Assembly (NCBI GenBank): GCA_949987565.1
Contig: OX465121.1
Location: forward strand, 4,842,956 to 4,906,955
DNA: 64,000 nt
DNA from: Luidia sarsii
Lineage: Eukaryota > Echinodermata > Asteroidea > Paxillosida > Luidiidae
Direction: 5' to 3'
In this document: piece after piece, positions 36,128 to 47,930 of the stretch
Layout of the letters: the number at the start of each line of letters is the position of its first letter
Numbering within the stretch: position 1 is the first letter of the stretch
Made by a program: the position numbers and the translations under genes
Notes under the pieces: model-generated
The model's input: only the letters and a program-made list of their open reading frames with translations
Told to the model about the DNA's origin: nothing
Databases searched by the model: none

Positions 36128-36805
36128 AGTACCATTAGAGCGTGGTCCCCGTCGTAAAACAAATAAGGGCGAGTCACTTCCGACCGCTATTGTTTGTGTG
36201 CATAGCTGACACGAATGAACAATGGCTGTCCGTCAACTTAGCCCGGCACTCACTGACAACCCAATTAAGGCTTGCCCCCTCCCCCAAAAAGGAGGTAGAT
36301 GCCACCTTAAAGTACAAAAAACACACAGGGAGTTTCACACCCAAACTGGAACCACGCTTCCCCAGCCCCTCCTCTTCAGGGCAACCCCCAAAAGCACTCA
36401 ACACCTAGGTGAGGTCTTCGATTACGATCAGTTAAAAGGGAGTACATGTACAACCATGGTACATGTACATTTACAACCAAGGAGGTATTCACCTAATGCA
36501 GAGGGTGGATATTTTGTTTTTCGTGTTCGGTATTCAAGGCCCACAGGCTTCGTTCAGCTCTCAGGGTCGCTTCGAGAGCCCTATTTCAGCGTTCTCTAAC
36601 TTGTTTACGATGCGGCCAAACTGCGAAGTTCACCCCGAGTACACATTCTAAGCACGTGTCGGGAACACACTAGAAAATACACGCCCAAGAGTTTGAGACA
36701 ATAATTGGTCATTCAGTCTCAAAATGCCTTCCAGAACGACGAGGGCCTAGCGGAGGATTCTAGCTGAGCCTTCATTTTTTTTTCAGAGGGGGAACATCAT
36801 GCCTT
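36128..36805. other. Intronic DNA, no gene recognised
   Basis: Ordinary composition with a palindromic gtacatgtac patch near 36440-36475. No exon was identified. Confidence 0.5.
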
Positions 36806-36845
36806 GGAGAAAGATCCTGCTGGGATCGAAACGCCAGATCCTCAC
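36806..36845 (+). repeat. GAAACGTC-family short copy
   Basis: ccttggagaaagatcctgct followed by gggatcgaaacgccagatcc. This is the core of the dispersed element, with CGTC mutated to CGCC. Confidence 0.65.
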
Positions 36846-36968
36846 GATTCGTTGAGATTTGCAAAGTCTTTGGGTGTCATTGAAGCATGGAGGAATAAGA
36901 AGAGATGAAGTGAGTGAGCCGTTTGCAAGTTGCAACACCTTTGTTTATTGCATTTTGATATAATTATT

Positions 36969-37168
36969 NNNNNNNNNNNNNNNNNNNNNNNNNNNNNNNN
37001 NNNNNNNNNNNNNNNNNNNNNNNNNNNNNNNNNNNNNNNNNNNNNNNNNNNNNNNNNNNNNNNNNNNNNNNNNNNNNNNNNNNNNNNNNNNNNNNNNNNN
37101 NNNNNNNNNNNNNNNNNNNNNNNNNNNNNNNNNNNNNNNNNNNNNNNNNNNNNNNNNNNNNNNNNNNN
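36969..37168. other. Assembly gap of 200 N
   Basis: Exactly 200 unknown bases. The true length and content are not known. It lies inside the RBM24-like intron. Confidence 1.
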
Positions 37169-37849
37169 GTTGTCGTCAGAGAAAAAGGTGAAGTGACCTA
37201 CTTCACATTTGCCTGCCCACAAAAAACAAACACAGTCGAAAAGAGGCATGCAGACTGCAGAGTACAAGCATCGTTTCCAGTCGCTAAAATGTTCCTCGAC
37301 TTGAAAGTTCAGCTACACTTAGCCCATCAAATCCTTCCGCGTTCTGCACACTTAACTCCCCCCTCTTTGGATTCCCACAATTTGACAACTGAATAGAGGA
37401 ATTGGAGTGTCTCCCTAGGCTAAGATTAAACCAGTACCGGTATGTTTAATATATAAGACGCTGATAATCTGGGTAATTTGGTCGCTCGTCAAGACCCCGG
37501 TTTCTTTTCTTCCGATTCTGGATTTATTTGGATTTCATATAACAGACTCGAATATAAGGTTCGCGTCAGATCTTTAGATTCAATATAATAATGCACTCTC
37601 ATTCAGTGTATTCATAATGTCGTTTTGTACCCCGCGAACCGTACCCCTCGTGGGAGTCCACTTTCTGTAGTCGGGTTAAACTAATCATACTCACAATTTG
37701 TTTGGATCCCCCCTAAAGTCTAGACTTCACTCCAGTCCTCGTCAATCATTTGTCGTGACTTAAGATCGAACTGACTGAACGGGAACGGGCACAAAGACGC
37801 AATCGATTTCCCGGCGGGTCAGGTGAATACGACAGCGAAGCCCGGTGCT
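37169..37849. other. Intronic DNA, no gene recognised
   Basis: Unique-looking, slightly AT-rich sequence. Nothing was recognised. Confidence 0.5.
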
Positions 37850-38287
37850 AATTTCTCTCCCTCTCCCTCTCCCTTTATCCTTCCCCCTTTATCCTTCCCC
37901 CTTCTCTCCCTCTCTCACTCTCTCTCCGATATCTCCACATCTCTCCCCACTCTCTTCTCTCATTCGTCTTTCTCCACCCCACTCTCTCTGCCTCTCTCCA
38001 TCTCTTCCACTCCCCCCTGTCTCAATCTCTCTCTCCCTCCTTCCCCCCTCTCTCTCTCCCACTCACCTGATCCCTCTCTCTCCCTCCTTCTCTCTCTTTC
38101 TCTCTCCCCCACTCTCTCTCTCTCCCTCCTTCGCTCTCTCACTCTCTCTCCCCCACTCTCTCTCTCCCACTCACATATCCCTCTCTCTTTCCTTCTCCCC
38201 TTCCTCCCCCTCTCTCTCACCCTCTCTCTCTCTCTCACACTCACACATCCCTCTCCATCTCTCACTCTCTCTCTCCCTTCCGCTCCT
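37850..38287. repeat. CT-rich tract
   Basis: Impure (CT)n/(CCCT)n with a recurring ctctcccactcaca/c segment (near 38053 and 38163). It is followed 50 bp later by cgctgaaacgtcggcc (38337-38352), another GAAACGTC core. Frames over it are artefacts. Confidence 0.87.
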
Positions 38288-38764
38288 TCGTTTCTGTCAA
38301 TCTTAAACACTCGCAGGATCGATCACTGCGCAGAAACTCGCTGAAACGTCGGCCGAGCATTCCGACTCCCTGCGTCTCCCAACGCGTACAGTCACTAATA
38401 GTCCAGACCATTTGGCAGCGTCACCGTGTGCTCGCTATAGATGCCTCGTCATACAGGCCTACAAGTGCGAAGGGGGCACAAGTTCAAGTGCATAATAAGC
38501 CTTCTGCAAGGGGGAAGGGGAGGGGGAGGGGAGAGGGAGGGGTGGCGGAACGCCACACACAAGAGGGATCAGTAAAGTCAAGGTTGCCAAACCCAAAGTT
38601 AATGAAAAAACCCACCACCACCAACCCCCCACCCGCAAGCAATCCGTTTGCACTCGCATCGTGACAGTCGCCCGAAGCCGTCCCGAGACGTTGCTGGCAT
38701 ACCACGGCCACACGACACGCGCTCGGTGTTGCTCTAAATATAAATCCGTCAGATTTGGTTTCAC

Positions 38765-38943
38765 CTACCTTCTCTCCCCCTCTCTCTTCCTCTTCCTCTC
38801 TCTCTCTCCCCTCTCCCCCCCCTCTCTCTCTCTCTCTCCCCTCTCCCTCCCCCTCTCTCTCTCTCTCTCCCCCTCTCTCCATCTCTCTCTCTCCGTCTCC
38901 CTCTCTGTCCCTCTGTCTCACTCTCTCCCCTTCCCCCTCTCAC
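38765..38943. repeat. CT-rich tract
   Basis: Near-continuous (CT)n with C6-C8 interruptions on the plus strand. Confidence 0.87.
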
Positions 38944-39106
38944 CTATCAACGACAAGGAAAGCTCTTGAAACGCACTACCACCCCTACTACCTCCTCCTC
39001 CTACTCCTTCTTTCCGTGCGACCTTTCAAGCCGGGGTCAGCCGCTGGGAGTGTTATTAGACGGCGCAGTGCCCCCGGCGTGGATGAATGTCGAGGAAAAG
39101 ACCGCC

Positions 39107-39107
39107 G

Positions 39108-39158
<51 letters not shown>
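39107..39158. repeat. (ACT)n trinucleotide microsatellite
   Basis: About 17 perfect units of tac/act on the plus strand. One frame reads as poly-Tyr and another as poly-Thr. Confidence 0.95.
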
Positions 39159-39409
39159 ACTACCAAGGAATTAATATTAGGTGAGCCTCCTTGCTTCTAC
39201 TACTGCAAGTACTGAGGGTCGCCGCTCTCGTAATCCGCGAGTCCGGTTCATGCTGGGTCGCGCGTGTTCCTTGCCTCTCTGCCTCCCACCCCCTCGCTCT
39301 CCGACGGCGCGAGGCGAGTCGCGTGCCCCGGTGCTTGGGACACCCCCTATCAATCTTTGGGGGTCGAGGAGGTTCCTACCATACCTAGCGAGTGCTCGGG
39401 GAGTCCGCG

Positions 39410-39785
39410 GGGAGAGCGAGAGTAGGGTAGAGATGGGGAAGGGAGTGAGAGAGAGAGAGGGAGAAACGGAGGGGGAGAGACAGGGAGATAGACAGGGTGG
39501 GAGATGGAGACAGACAGAGACAGAGAGAGACGGGGAGGGAGATGGAGAGAGACATAGAGGGGGAGAGCGACAGAGAGGGGGAGAGAGACAGAGAGGGGGA
39601 GAGAGAGAGAGTGAAGGAGACGGAAAGAGAAAGAGAGGCAGAGATGGAGAGAGAGGGGGAGAGACAGAGAGAGAGAAAGAGAGAGGGAGACGGTGTGAGA
39701 CAGGGAGAGAGGGACAGCGAGGGAGAGGGGACGGTGACGAGAAAGAGAGGGAAGTGTGGAGAGTGAGAGAGTGAGAGAGGGGGGA
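39410..39785. repeat. GA-rich tract
   Basis: Impure (GA)n with ggggagagagacagag units (39555-39615). Frames over it are artefacts. Confidence 0.87.
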
Positions 39786-40860
39786 TAGGAATTAACCAGT
39801 CTGACTGGCACTGAGCGAGATGGATTAAGGTCATTAAGATGGAAATATGCCAGCGAGGCCCCACTGCATCAACGGTTAGAGACGTAGACAGACAGACAGA
39901 TCCAAAGACGCGGAGAGGCGGAGAGACAAGAGCGAGCACAGCGACATACCCCAACGCCGACACAGAGAGCCAGCGAGACGAAGGGACAGAAGCTAGACGA
40001 GACCAGGGCCGGAAAGGCTGCGCGTGAAGTACTGACCGGAGTAATTCATTTGGCAGGTGAGGGTTACAGCGGCGCGTGCACGAGGTAGTAAAAGGAGACA
40101 CCTCACACCCTCCCCACCGCCTCCCCCCTCATCTCAACTCCCTGCACCGGTGACATCGAGCAAGGTGTGCTATCCTCATCGGAGTTGTTTTGATGCCCGG
40201 GCGTTGGGGGAGGGAGGAGAAGGGGGGGGGGGAGAGGTTGCAATTTGTTTTCGGTTCGACTCGCCAAAAGATCAGCGGTGATACACCGAAGTGTATATGA
40301 TACGGGCGGAGGATCTCACGTCCGTCTTGTAACAAAACAAAAATAGCATGGCTCGCGTTTCACGAAGGCTATTTTTTGGGTGGGGGTGGGGGAGGGAGTT
40401 GGCAAGACTGAGGTGAACTTCGCATTGAAGGGTGTACTAGGCTCGGGTTTCTCTGGTGGCCTTCTCGAGGGGAGGGGGGGGTGGGGGGCACATCTGCGAG
40501 AGTTCAGTGGGGGGAGGGATCCGAGGCTCGTCCGAGGCAGATGGGTCTGTGTTTCAGCATTGCCGCTAACTCTCTTCACGCCTCCACACTCCTCCCCCAA
40601 AACCCCACGCGAAGATTGAGGATAATCTGATTGGATCACAGCCCCCTCTCCCTCCTCGAGAGAATCTAAAGTATCTATCGCACATCTTGTACGAGGCCGA
40701 ATTGGCAGTCTGGATGGGGGTAGGGGTAGGGGAGAGGAAAGGAGGGGAAGAGGGGGTGGGTGAGGAGAAGGGTAGATAAATCAGAAGACGAGGTGATAAC
40801 AGACGCTTCGGGTCCTGACGAGATTCGAATCCCGTCCTCCATCCAACGCATACATCGTGA
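39786..40860. other. Intronic DNA, possible SINE remnant
   Basis: Mostly unique-looking sequence, G-rich near 40200-40235 and 40377-40515. Near 40829-40842 gattcgaatcccgtcctcc resembles the B box and downstream bases of the tRNA-Ser-like SINE, directly before a CT tract. The rest of the element is not recognisable. Confidence 0.4.
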
Positions 40861-40865
40861 CTCCA

Positions 40866-40935
40866 TCTCCTTCCCTCTCTCTCTCTCTCTCTCCCCCCCC
40901 CCTCTCTCTCTCTTTCCCCACCCTCTCCTCTCCCC
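40866..40935. repeat. CT-rich tract, short
   Basis: (CT)n with a C9 interruption, about 20 bp after the B-box-like remnant. Confidence 0.8.
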
Positions 40936-41774
40936 TTGGCAAAATTCCTGGACTAGTAAGGATACCGCGGCCAATCCCGTGCCCCGTAAAAAAAAACCGG
41001 TTATAGGTTTCGCAGACCGACGCTGTACTCTGGAAAACGCGTTTAATATCTGGCACAGTCGTGGACTTCAAACCCGCAGAGCCGGTTCAGCCGTCAATGT
41101 TTTGCTTCGGTGCAGTGGGTAACCAGTGAACATGTACAAGTACAATGCACTTCCTTCGTGTGAGTGTGAACGTCAACCTTGTAAAATCAAAATCCAACAT
41201 CCAAGACGATCGGAAAAACCGGAAAATCGAACAGAACCTACCAAATGTATCTCGGTGCATTTCAATCCTCACCATACGGGGAAAGGAAGGGGGGGGGGAC
41301 CAGCGACAGCTCTTATAGAGCCAACCGTAGCAACACATCTTCTATGACGTAAAACTAGTCGGTAAATTAAAGGTTACCAGCGAGGCATTATGTTTTGGTC
41401 TGACTGGTACTCGGCGAGGTACTATGCATAATATCAAACACACACAGACTGGACGACGAGCCGCTTACCAGGCAAACTCACACGTTCGTTCTCACAGTGT
41501 GTGACTAAGGGCAGCCAACCATTCAGCGGAGTATGAGAAAAATGTCGGGCATTTTGGGTCTCCCCCCCTCCCCTCTGACTCCCCTGACTCGGTAATTGCA
41601 CAGAATTGGCCCAATTTTTACAGACCCTCACTGATCTCAATACCAACTGGTTAAAAATAAAAGGGTGAACAAAAGACAAGAGTCCGGCGTTGGACGTAGA
41701 ACCTTACGCTACTCACGGGCTGCCGTCGGTGATATGGCTCTGTCAGTACCGTTCAGAAAGTCTGCCAATCTTTT

Positions 41775-42172
41775 GGTTTGGGCTCTGGGGTTTGGGCTCT
41801 GGGGTTTGGGCTCTGGGGTTTGGGCTCTGGGGTTTGGGCTCTGGGGTTTGGGCTCTGGGGTTTGGGCTCTGGGGTTTGGGCTCTGGGGTTTGGGCTCTGG
41901 GGTTTGGGCTCTGGGGTTTGGGCTCTGGGGTTTGGGCTCGGGGGTTTGGGCTCGGGGGTTTGGGCTCGGGGGTTTGGGCTCTGGGGTTTGGGCTCGGGGG
42001 TTTGGGCTCGGGGGTTTGTGCTAGGGGGTTTGTGCTAGGGGTTTGGGCTAGGGTTTGGGCTAGGGTTTGGGCTAGGGGGTTTGGGCTGGGGTTTGGGATT
42101 GGGGGTTTGGGCTGGGGTTTGGGATTGGGGTTGGGTTTGGGACTCTGGGATGGGCTTGGCATTGGTCTCTAG
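41775..42172. repeat. 14-bp G-rich minisatellite
   Basis: About 20 near-perfect copies of tttgggctctgggg (41775-42050). They pass through tttgggctcggggg variants into gggtttgggctaggg and ttgggattggggtttgggctgg forms to about 42172. The plus strand has many GGG/GGGG runs and strong G-quadruplex potential. The pre-mRNA would carry the C-rich strand. Frames over it are artefacts. Confidence 0.93.
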
Positions 42173-43628
42173 TTTGGGCTTGGTATTGAGCTTGGACTTC
42201 ACTTTCATTTCAGTTACTAATACTATGCCCCAGGTATCAAAGAACAGGCCTGTGCCCACAGCTCGCAGATTCACAAAAAGCCAAATATTTCAATTCAACG
42301 TCATGCACCGCCAAAATATTCAGGGTTTTGTGTGACGAGGAGGGGGACCAAAGCCCAAGCCCTAGGGGGTGTGTAAAATGGTATATAATAGATTCGGCGT
42401 TCCTTTAGAAAAAAACCAACAACAAAAAAAAGACCACTGGATCGCCACACAGATCTCTGCTCAAGGATATGACCGTTTGAAACTAATCAATCATGCCGTC
42501 CTATCGACAGAATCAACTTGACTCAAAGATAGTAGAGTTATCAGCGACAGGGACCCCCCCCCCCCTCCTTCCTCCCTCTAAAAAGGAAATGCCAAGCCAT
42601 ATCATAGTACAACGGCGAAACGGTGGTAATGCGTAAACACGGTCACGTTATAACGTGCAGAGGAAAGCAAATGAAGAAACACACAAACTCTTCCCACGAT
42701 CGGTTTGGGAAAAAAAAAATGTTTGCGAGAACAGAGGGCTCCGCGCTGACAAGGGGGGAAATCACTGGTTCCCGGCGGTCTGGTCTTGTATAATAAAGAC
42801 CAATCCGTGACCAAACTTCAGGAGAGGGCGGGGGTGGGGACCACGGAGAAAGACGGAACGGACGAAGACATAGCACTGACAAACAGTCTACAACATGCGC
42901 CAACCAATCAATCAATCAATCAATCAGTTCGTCACAATGACGTCTGAACGCTTCCCAATTCCGCGTCAAGTTTCTCGCGAAGATGATAATTAAACTGGCG
43001 CTTGTTTCTTTCTTTCTTGAAGAACCACCCGTCTCCCGACTGACCAGGGTGATGTAGTTTTGTGGGTTTCTTCGCCGAATGCAACAGCTCCGTGTTTACA
43101 GAACGAAGTCTCTTTTTTTTCAAACCCCCGGAGGATTTACTTTCCTCTCCTGTTTCTCCGCCGTGTCATTTTGGAAGGCTGACGAGTTAAGAGAAGACTC
43201 ACTACACAGGCACGTCGTTATTCAAGGACACCGGCCAGCGATGTAACTGAGGTAGAACGAAATCGTGGTGGGATTTTTAGAGGGGGTCGGGGGAGCCAGC
43301 GGAGAGAAGGGATGACCCCCCTTCACACTTATTCGGACTCTTGCAAGGAAGCAAGCAGTACCAGGGCATGGAGTGAGAGGACTTTCCCCTCAAAAGATAA
43401 TGCCCTTCGAATACTTAGAAATGCTCTTTCGAGTCCGCCTGTGCAGTGAGACACCACAAGGGCGCGTTTTAATAATAATAGCAGCACGCCCGATCATGTA
43501 TCACGCATCGCGGTCGGGCGTGTACAGTTGGAACACGACTGTAGAATTGGGAACGCAGCACATACACAGAAGTGGAAGGTTTGCGATGACACAATGATGT
43601 ACAGGTGGGCCTATATATCTTCTATTTG
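42173..43628. other. Intronic DNA with (CAAT)n
   Basis: Ordinary intronic sequence. A (CAAT)5-6 microsatellite lies at 42903-42926 and a C11 run near 42556-42566. No gene was recognised. Confidence 0.5.
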
Positions 43629-43748
43629 AAGAAGTGTGGCTCTGAAAAGAGCCGGTAACTCCACAGTATCCTTTCTCCTAGCGACGGTCAGACTTCACAC
43701 AATCCAAAACGTTTAGTTACCGGCTCTTTTCAGAGAGCCACACTTCTT
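43629..43748. repeat. 32-bp inverted repeat carrying two histone-type stem-loops
   Basis: The left arm 43629-43660 and right arm 43715-43748 are reverse complements, except for a 2-nt insertion in the right arm. The spacer is 54 bp. The minus strand of the left arm contains GGCTCTTTTCAGAGCC (43638-43653), the canonical histone 3' stem-loop, followed by ACAC. The right arm on the plus strand has GGCTCTTTTCAGAGAGCC (43722-43739), followed by ACAC and a purine-rich ttgaaagagaagag like a histone downstream element. The right arm is preceded by aaaacgttt. No histone coding sequence is present on either side. Confidence 0.8.
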
Positions 43749-45100
43749 GAAAGAGAAGAGATAGGCCAATATGGTGTCACCGCAAACCTTCCACTTAGTA
43801 TTTCCCCACCATGCAAACCTTAGTCTTATCTACGCAGGATGTCGTCAGACCTGCACCTCAAATAGGAACGTGCTAAGGATCTTTCATAATCCGACGGGGT
43901 CTGCCTCTGGTGTGACTAGAGTTTTTTTAGGGACTATAGGGAGAGGGTGGAGGGAGGCCGGGAGAGAGAGGGTTTAGTTCGTGAAACCCGGCAAGGGACA
44001 ATCGACACTGTGCAGGGTTTCATTTCGGCCCGTGCAGCCGAGCGACAGAAATCCTCATTTTGTCAATAGGGGAAAGCCTTCTGTTTCCGACACACTGTCA
44101 ACCTTCTCTCCACTGGTTTCCTTTAAAAATAAAACACACCTAGAAGTAAGAAAATACAACAACGATGTACCTGCTAATCTGAACACACACCGTATCCAAC
44201 TCTAAAGAGGAAGGGAATCCTTTGGACACTGGACTCGACACAAAACAAGTAGCTTATGGTGGGTTTTTTTTTAAGCAGGGGAGATCTCAAACAGCTCGCT
44301 TTGGAATGTACAGCTACATCAGCTTCGTAAATCCTGTGGTCTGGGTCCTATATTCGGAGGGTGTACACAACACGTGGGTTCGCCATTGTTTGGCGAACAA
44401 CAGCGAGGTGCCCTGAAGCACGTGGGAAATCTCGTTAAGTCGTGGTGAGAATGGGGGAGGTTTCGGTCAGCCCAAGGACCACAACAAATATCCTTGGTTG
44501 TGTGTGTGGGGAGGAAAGGAGGGGGGGGGGGGGCACTGCAACATGAAATGAGATTCTAGGGAGGTGAAAACCCTTCCCTAAAGTACCCCTCTGTTTTGTT
44601 GTCTGCTGAGCAGACTACCGCTAAGATCATTCTGGTACCCGTTGAGAGGTCTGTCCGTGGAGGTACTTATACCTTCTTGGTTCGTCGCGGTAAGGGACTA
44701 TGGGATTAATATTGTTCGGTGGCTGACACACGATGTCGACCGCGAGGTGTAGCTTTGTCATCAACGCAGGACCTTTCAGACGACACCACGAGCCCCACGC
44801 CGAAATCCCTTTCCTCGTATCCCTCTCTCTGTTCCTCACTGGTCAACCGCACCGATTTGTCCCTACCGTATAAATCAACGCCACGGACAACTGGTCACTT
44901 GAACTAATAGTTGGCTGTACATTCTTGAAGGGGCGTCTTCAGAAAATGGTCTTCAGAAAAGTCTTCGGAAAATGGTGAGGGTGACTTTACCCCAAGACAA
45001 CCACAGACCTGGGACTGACATCTTAAGTCTTTCAAATAGAACTAAGAGGGTTGGGTCAATCAAGACATCCCCCAACTTGTGAGCGGAAGACTGCCCAAAA
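43749..45100. other. Intronic DNA, no gene recognised
   Basis: Ordinary composition with a G13 run near 44521-44533. Short open frames are without domains. Confidence 0.5.
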
Positions 45101-45109
45101 AAACCCCCT

Positions 45110-45830
45110 GACAAGTAGAACGAGGGGGAATGACAAGTCTGAAGCAAGGCATATGCATCCATCCATAGTATTGGTGGTAGACTGCCAGCCAAGGCTGACA
45201 AATAGAACTGGGAGAGGGGTGACTAGTCTGAAGCAAGGCATGAGCCTCCATCCCTATTGGTGGTAGACTGCCAGCCAAGGCTGACAAATAGGACTGGGAG
45301 TATTTATGACTTATATGAAGCAAGGCATGAGCCTCCATTACCCTATTGAGTACTGGTGGTACTCCTAGACTACCGGCCAATGCTGACAAACAGAACTGCA
45401 TGGGAGTGTTTGACTAGTCTGAAGCAAGGCACGAGCCTCCGTTCCCATTGTATCGGTAGTAGACTGCCAGCCATGGCTGACAAATAAAACTAGGAGGTGG
45501 AGTGACTAGTCTGAAGCAAGGCATAAACCTCCATCCCCTATAGTATCGGTGGTAGACTGCCAGCCAATGCTGGCAAATAAAACTGGGAGAGGGGTGACTA
45601 GTCTGAAGCAAGGCATAAGCCTCCATCCCTATTGGTGGTAGACTGCCAGCCAAGGCTGACAAATAGCACTGGGAGTTTAAGGAGCTAGTCTACTAACTCC
45701 TCCATTATCCGAAGCAAGGCATAAGGCCCCGCCCCCTATTGGTGGTAGACTGCCAGCCACGGCTGTACCACAGGCAGACAACTGGACAGGACCCTTCTGC
45801 CCATGCGTGGGGTATTGGTAGACCGCCGGC
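45110..45830. repeat. ~90-105-bp tandem repeat, 7 copies
   Basis: Units start at tctgaagcaaggcat-like sequence near 45138, 45225, 45315, 45417, 45507, 45603 and 45708. Each contains ggtggtagactgccagccaa and gctgacaaatagaactggga. Copies differ by substitutions and insertions of 3-15 bp. The minus-strand frames read repeated SALAGSLPPIG-type peptides but break at each indel, so coding is not supported. Confidence 0.92.
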
Positions 45831-46752
45831 CATAATTTATTTACCATTAGCACCAACAACGCATGTCACATCGATGGAGGGATAAACCGCGAGTAACTTC
45901 GAGCGCCGCAATTTTTTGGACAGGAGACGTTGCTGTGACGGAGCACAGTGCACGCGACCCGGCCCGTGCGAGGTACACATAGTCAGCTAGTCCCACTCCC
46001 TCTCCCGGTAATAAACGCTAAACCGAAAGAACTAGGTTATCGGCCGTCCTCATCGGGAGATCTAAGGCTAAATATGGCTGCCCTCAACAATCGGTTCTGT
46101 TTGCTGATCATCTACGGGAGCAAACGGGCTGGCCCATGCGCTGAGGTCTCGCTAGGCAACGGTCTAACGCCGCGCAAACTTCCACCTCCATCACCACCAC
46201 ACCACCCAACCCTGATAGTATGCAGGTTGCAATTAATACCCAACAATAACATAACCATGACTCGGACAGATTGCGGAGTGAGAGGTGACGGGGGGGGGGG
46301 GGTAGGGTAGGGACGGTAGGGTTGGGTAGAGGGGCGAACCCATGGAGAAAACACACACGGTGGGGTGATGTAGGGGGAGGGTATTCTCACACGCTCTTAA
46401 GCTCAAGATTAATACCTTGGAGTACATGTTCAATCAGCTCATTATTAATGCATTTAGAATCGCCGCCGTGTTGTTGATCTGACCGTCGTTGACGGACAGG
46501 TTGTCTCGATAAGGTAACGACCTCGCGTGGAGTTCGTCCCAACTATCTTTTGTTCCGCTTCTGTCGTAAAACTTGTCTCAATACTGGACGATTTTTTTGT
46601 TTGCGAGGGACCCCACCAATGAAAATAAGTCAGGATTACAGATTCTGAGGATGTCCTTGTCTTTGTAATTGTGTTTTTTATTTCTTGAGTGTGCTGTAAT
46701 TTTCATAGTACCACGCTCTTGCCGAAACGATCGCGTTCTTGCCAAAACGAAC
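45831..46752. other. Intronic DNA, no gene recognised
   Basis: Unique-looking sequence with a G12 run near 46290-46302. No repeat family or exon was identified. Confidence 0.5.
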
Positions 46753-46753
46753 G

Positions 46754-46786
46754 ATTGAATGAATGAATGAATGAATGAATGAATGG
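46754..46786. repeat. (GAAT)n microsatellite
   Basis: Eight tandem gaat units on the plus strand. Confidence 0.92.
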
Positions 46787-46997
46787 AGGAATTCGTCATG
46801 AGTAAGGGTCAGATTGAAAGGTGAAAAACAAAACTCCATGGTTTGACTACTCGCTGGACAGTTGGATTGACAGCCAGGCACGTCGGACCACGGTCGGACG
46901 AAGGTCACAGGCCTTCAACGACTTATCTATTGCTCCCCTGACGCTCATTCCTATAGGCCACGGTGTCGCGTGGTACAGCTAGCAACCAATTCACACG

Positions 46998-47396
46998 GTT
47001 ACAGAACACTAAATCGAGCTCCCATTGAACACTGTACAAAAAACACCACCCACTTTCAAAGCCAATTATTCCACACGCAAAAGTTTCTCAGTTCTTGTAG
47101 CTATACTGAACATTGTAGTTTCGACCTTTATCTCTCAGGTTATTTTCAATTTGTTGTGGTTTAGCCGTTTATAATTTGTTGCTATAGTAATTAAACCAAA
47201 AAAGAAAAAAACGCCAACAAAATCCAAGCCGACTTTCTGAAAGGATTTCGGGACGGACCCCTCCATTCCTACAGCCAAATAGGGCCACATTTAAAAAGCC
47301 AGATATGGTCCAAATTACACACGAAATTGAAGAGTGAATCCCCAGGTTGTATTAAGCTTCACGCATTCTACAAAATTATAAGTTAATAAGCCTCCC
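46998..47396 (+). repeat. Dispersed repeat ~300 bp, copy 2
   Basis: This is the partner of 28640-28947 with the same orientation and block order, plus a ~90-bp AT-rich insertion at about 47130-47220. It ends at a GA tract that begins within 5 bp of its last shared bases. Confidence 0.8.
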
Positions 47397-47602
47397 AGAG
47401 AGGAAGAGAGAGAGAGAAATGGAAAGAGAGAGAGAAAGAGAGAGAGAAGGAGATGGAAATAGAGAGAAAGAAAGAGAGAGAGAAGATGTATAGAAAGAGA
47501 CAGAGAGAGGTTGAGAGAGAGAGAGAGGTAAAGAGAGAGAAAAGGAGATAGAGAAGGAGAGAGAGACATATCAAGAGGAGAGGTGAGAGAGAGACATGGT
47601 CA
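47397..47602. repeat. GA-rich tract
   Basis: Impure (GA)n on the plus strand with gaaagagagaga units. Confidence 0.87.
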
Positions 47603-47930
47603 ACGTCTCTGATCCATATAAGCTTTTCAAAGTTTTTTTTTTGAGTGCATGGCTGCACCCATATACGGCCATCTTGTCAACAGTTATCAGCCACTGGGCG
47701 TATGATGACGAGGCGGGGCCGATGGATCGAGGCTTCCAGCCCCCCCCTCTCAGTCTGACCACCATCGTTATTTGTCTTCTCCGACCACCAATGACCCCAC
47801 GGGAAGGACCCGCGGGCTACTAATGCCACACAGCGGGAGCCCATCTTGACGGAAGGGGGGTTATAAAAAATGAAGGAAAAAAACGAAAACAAGAAAAGCC
47901 CAATCGAATCCTTCCACTGAGTCAACACTC

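Noticed and set aside
36842..37267. Open frames through the N gap
   Set aside because: They are created by reading unknown bases as sense codons.
38061..38068. Recursive-splicing (ratchet) site AG/GTGAGT on the minus strand
   Set aside because: The sequence upstream on the minus strand is purine-rich, with no pyrimidine tract, so an acceptor is unlikely.
43638..43739. Histone gene cluster
   Set aside because: Only 3' stem-loop-like sequences are present. No histone coding sequence is visible on either strand within several kilobases.
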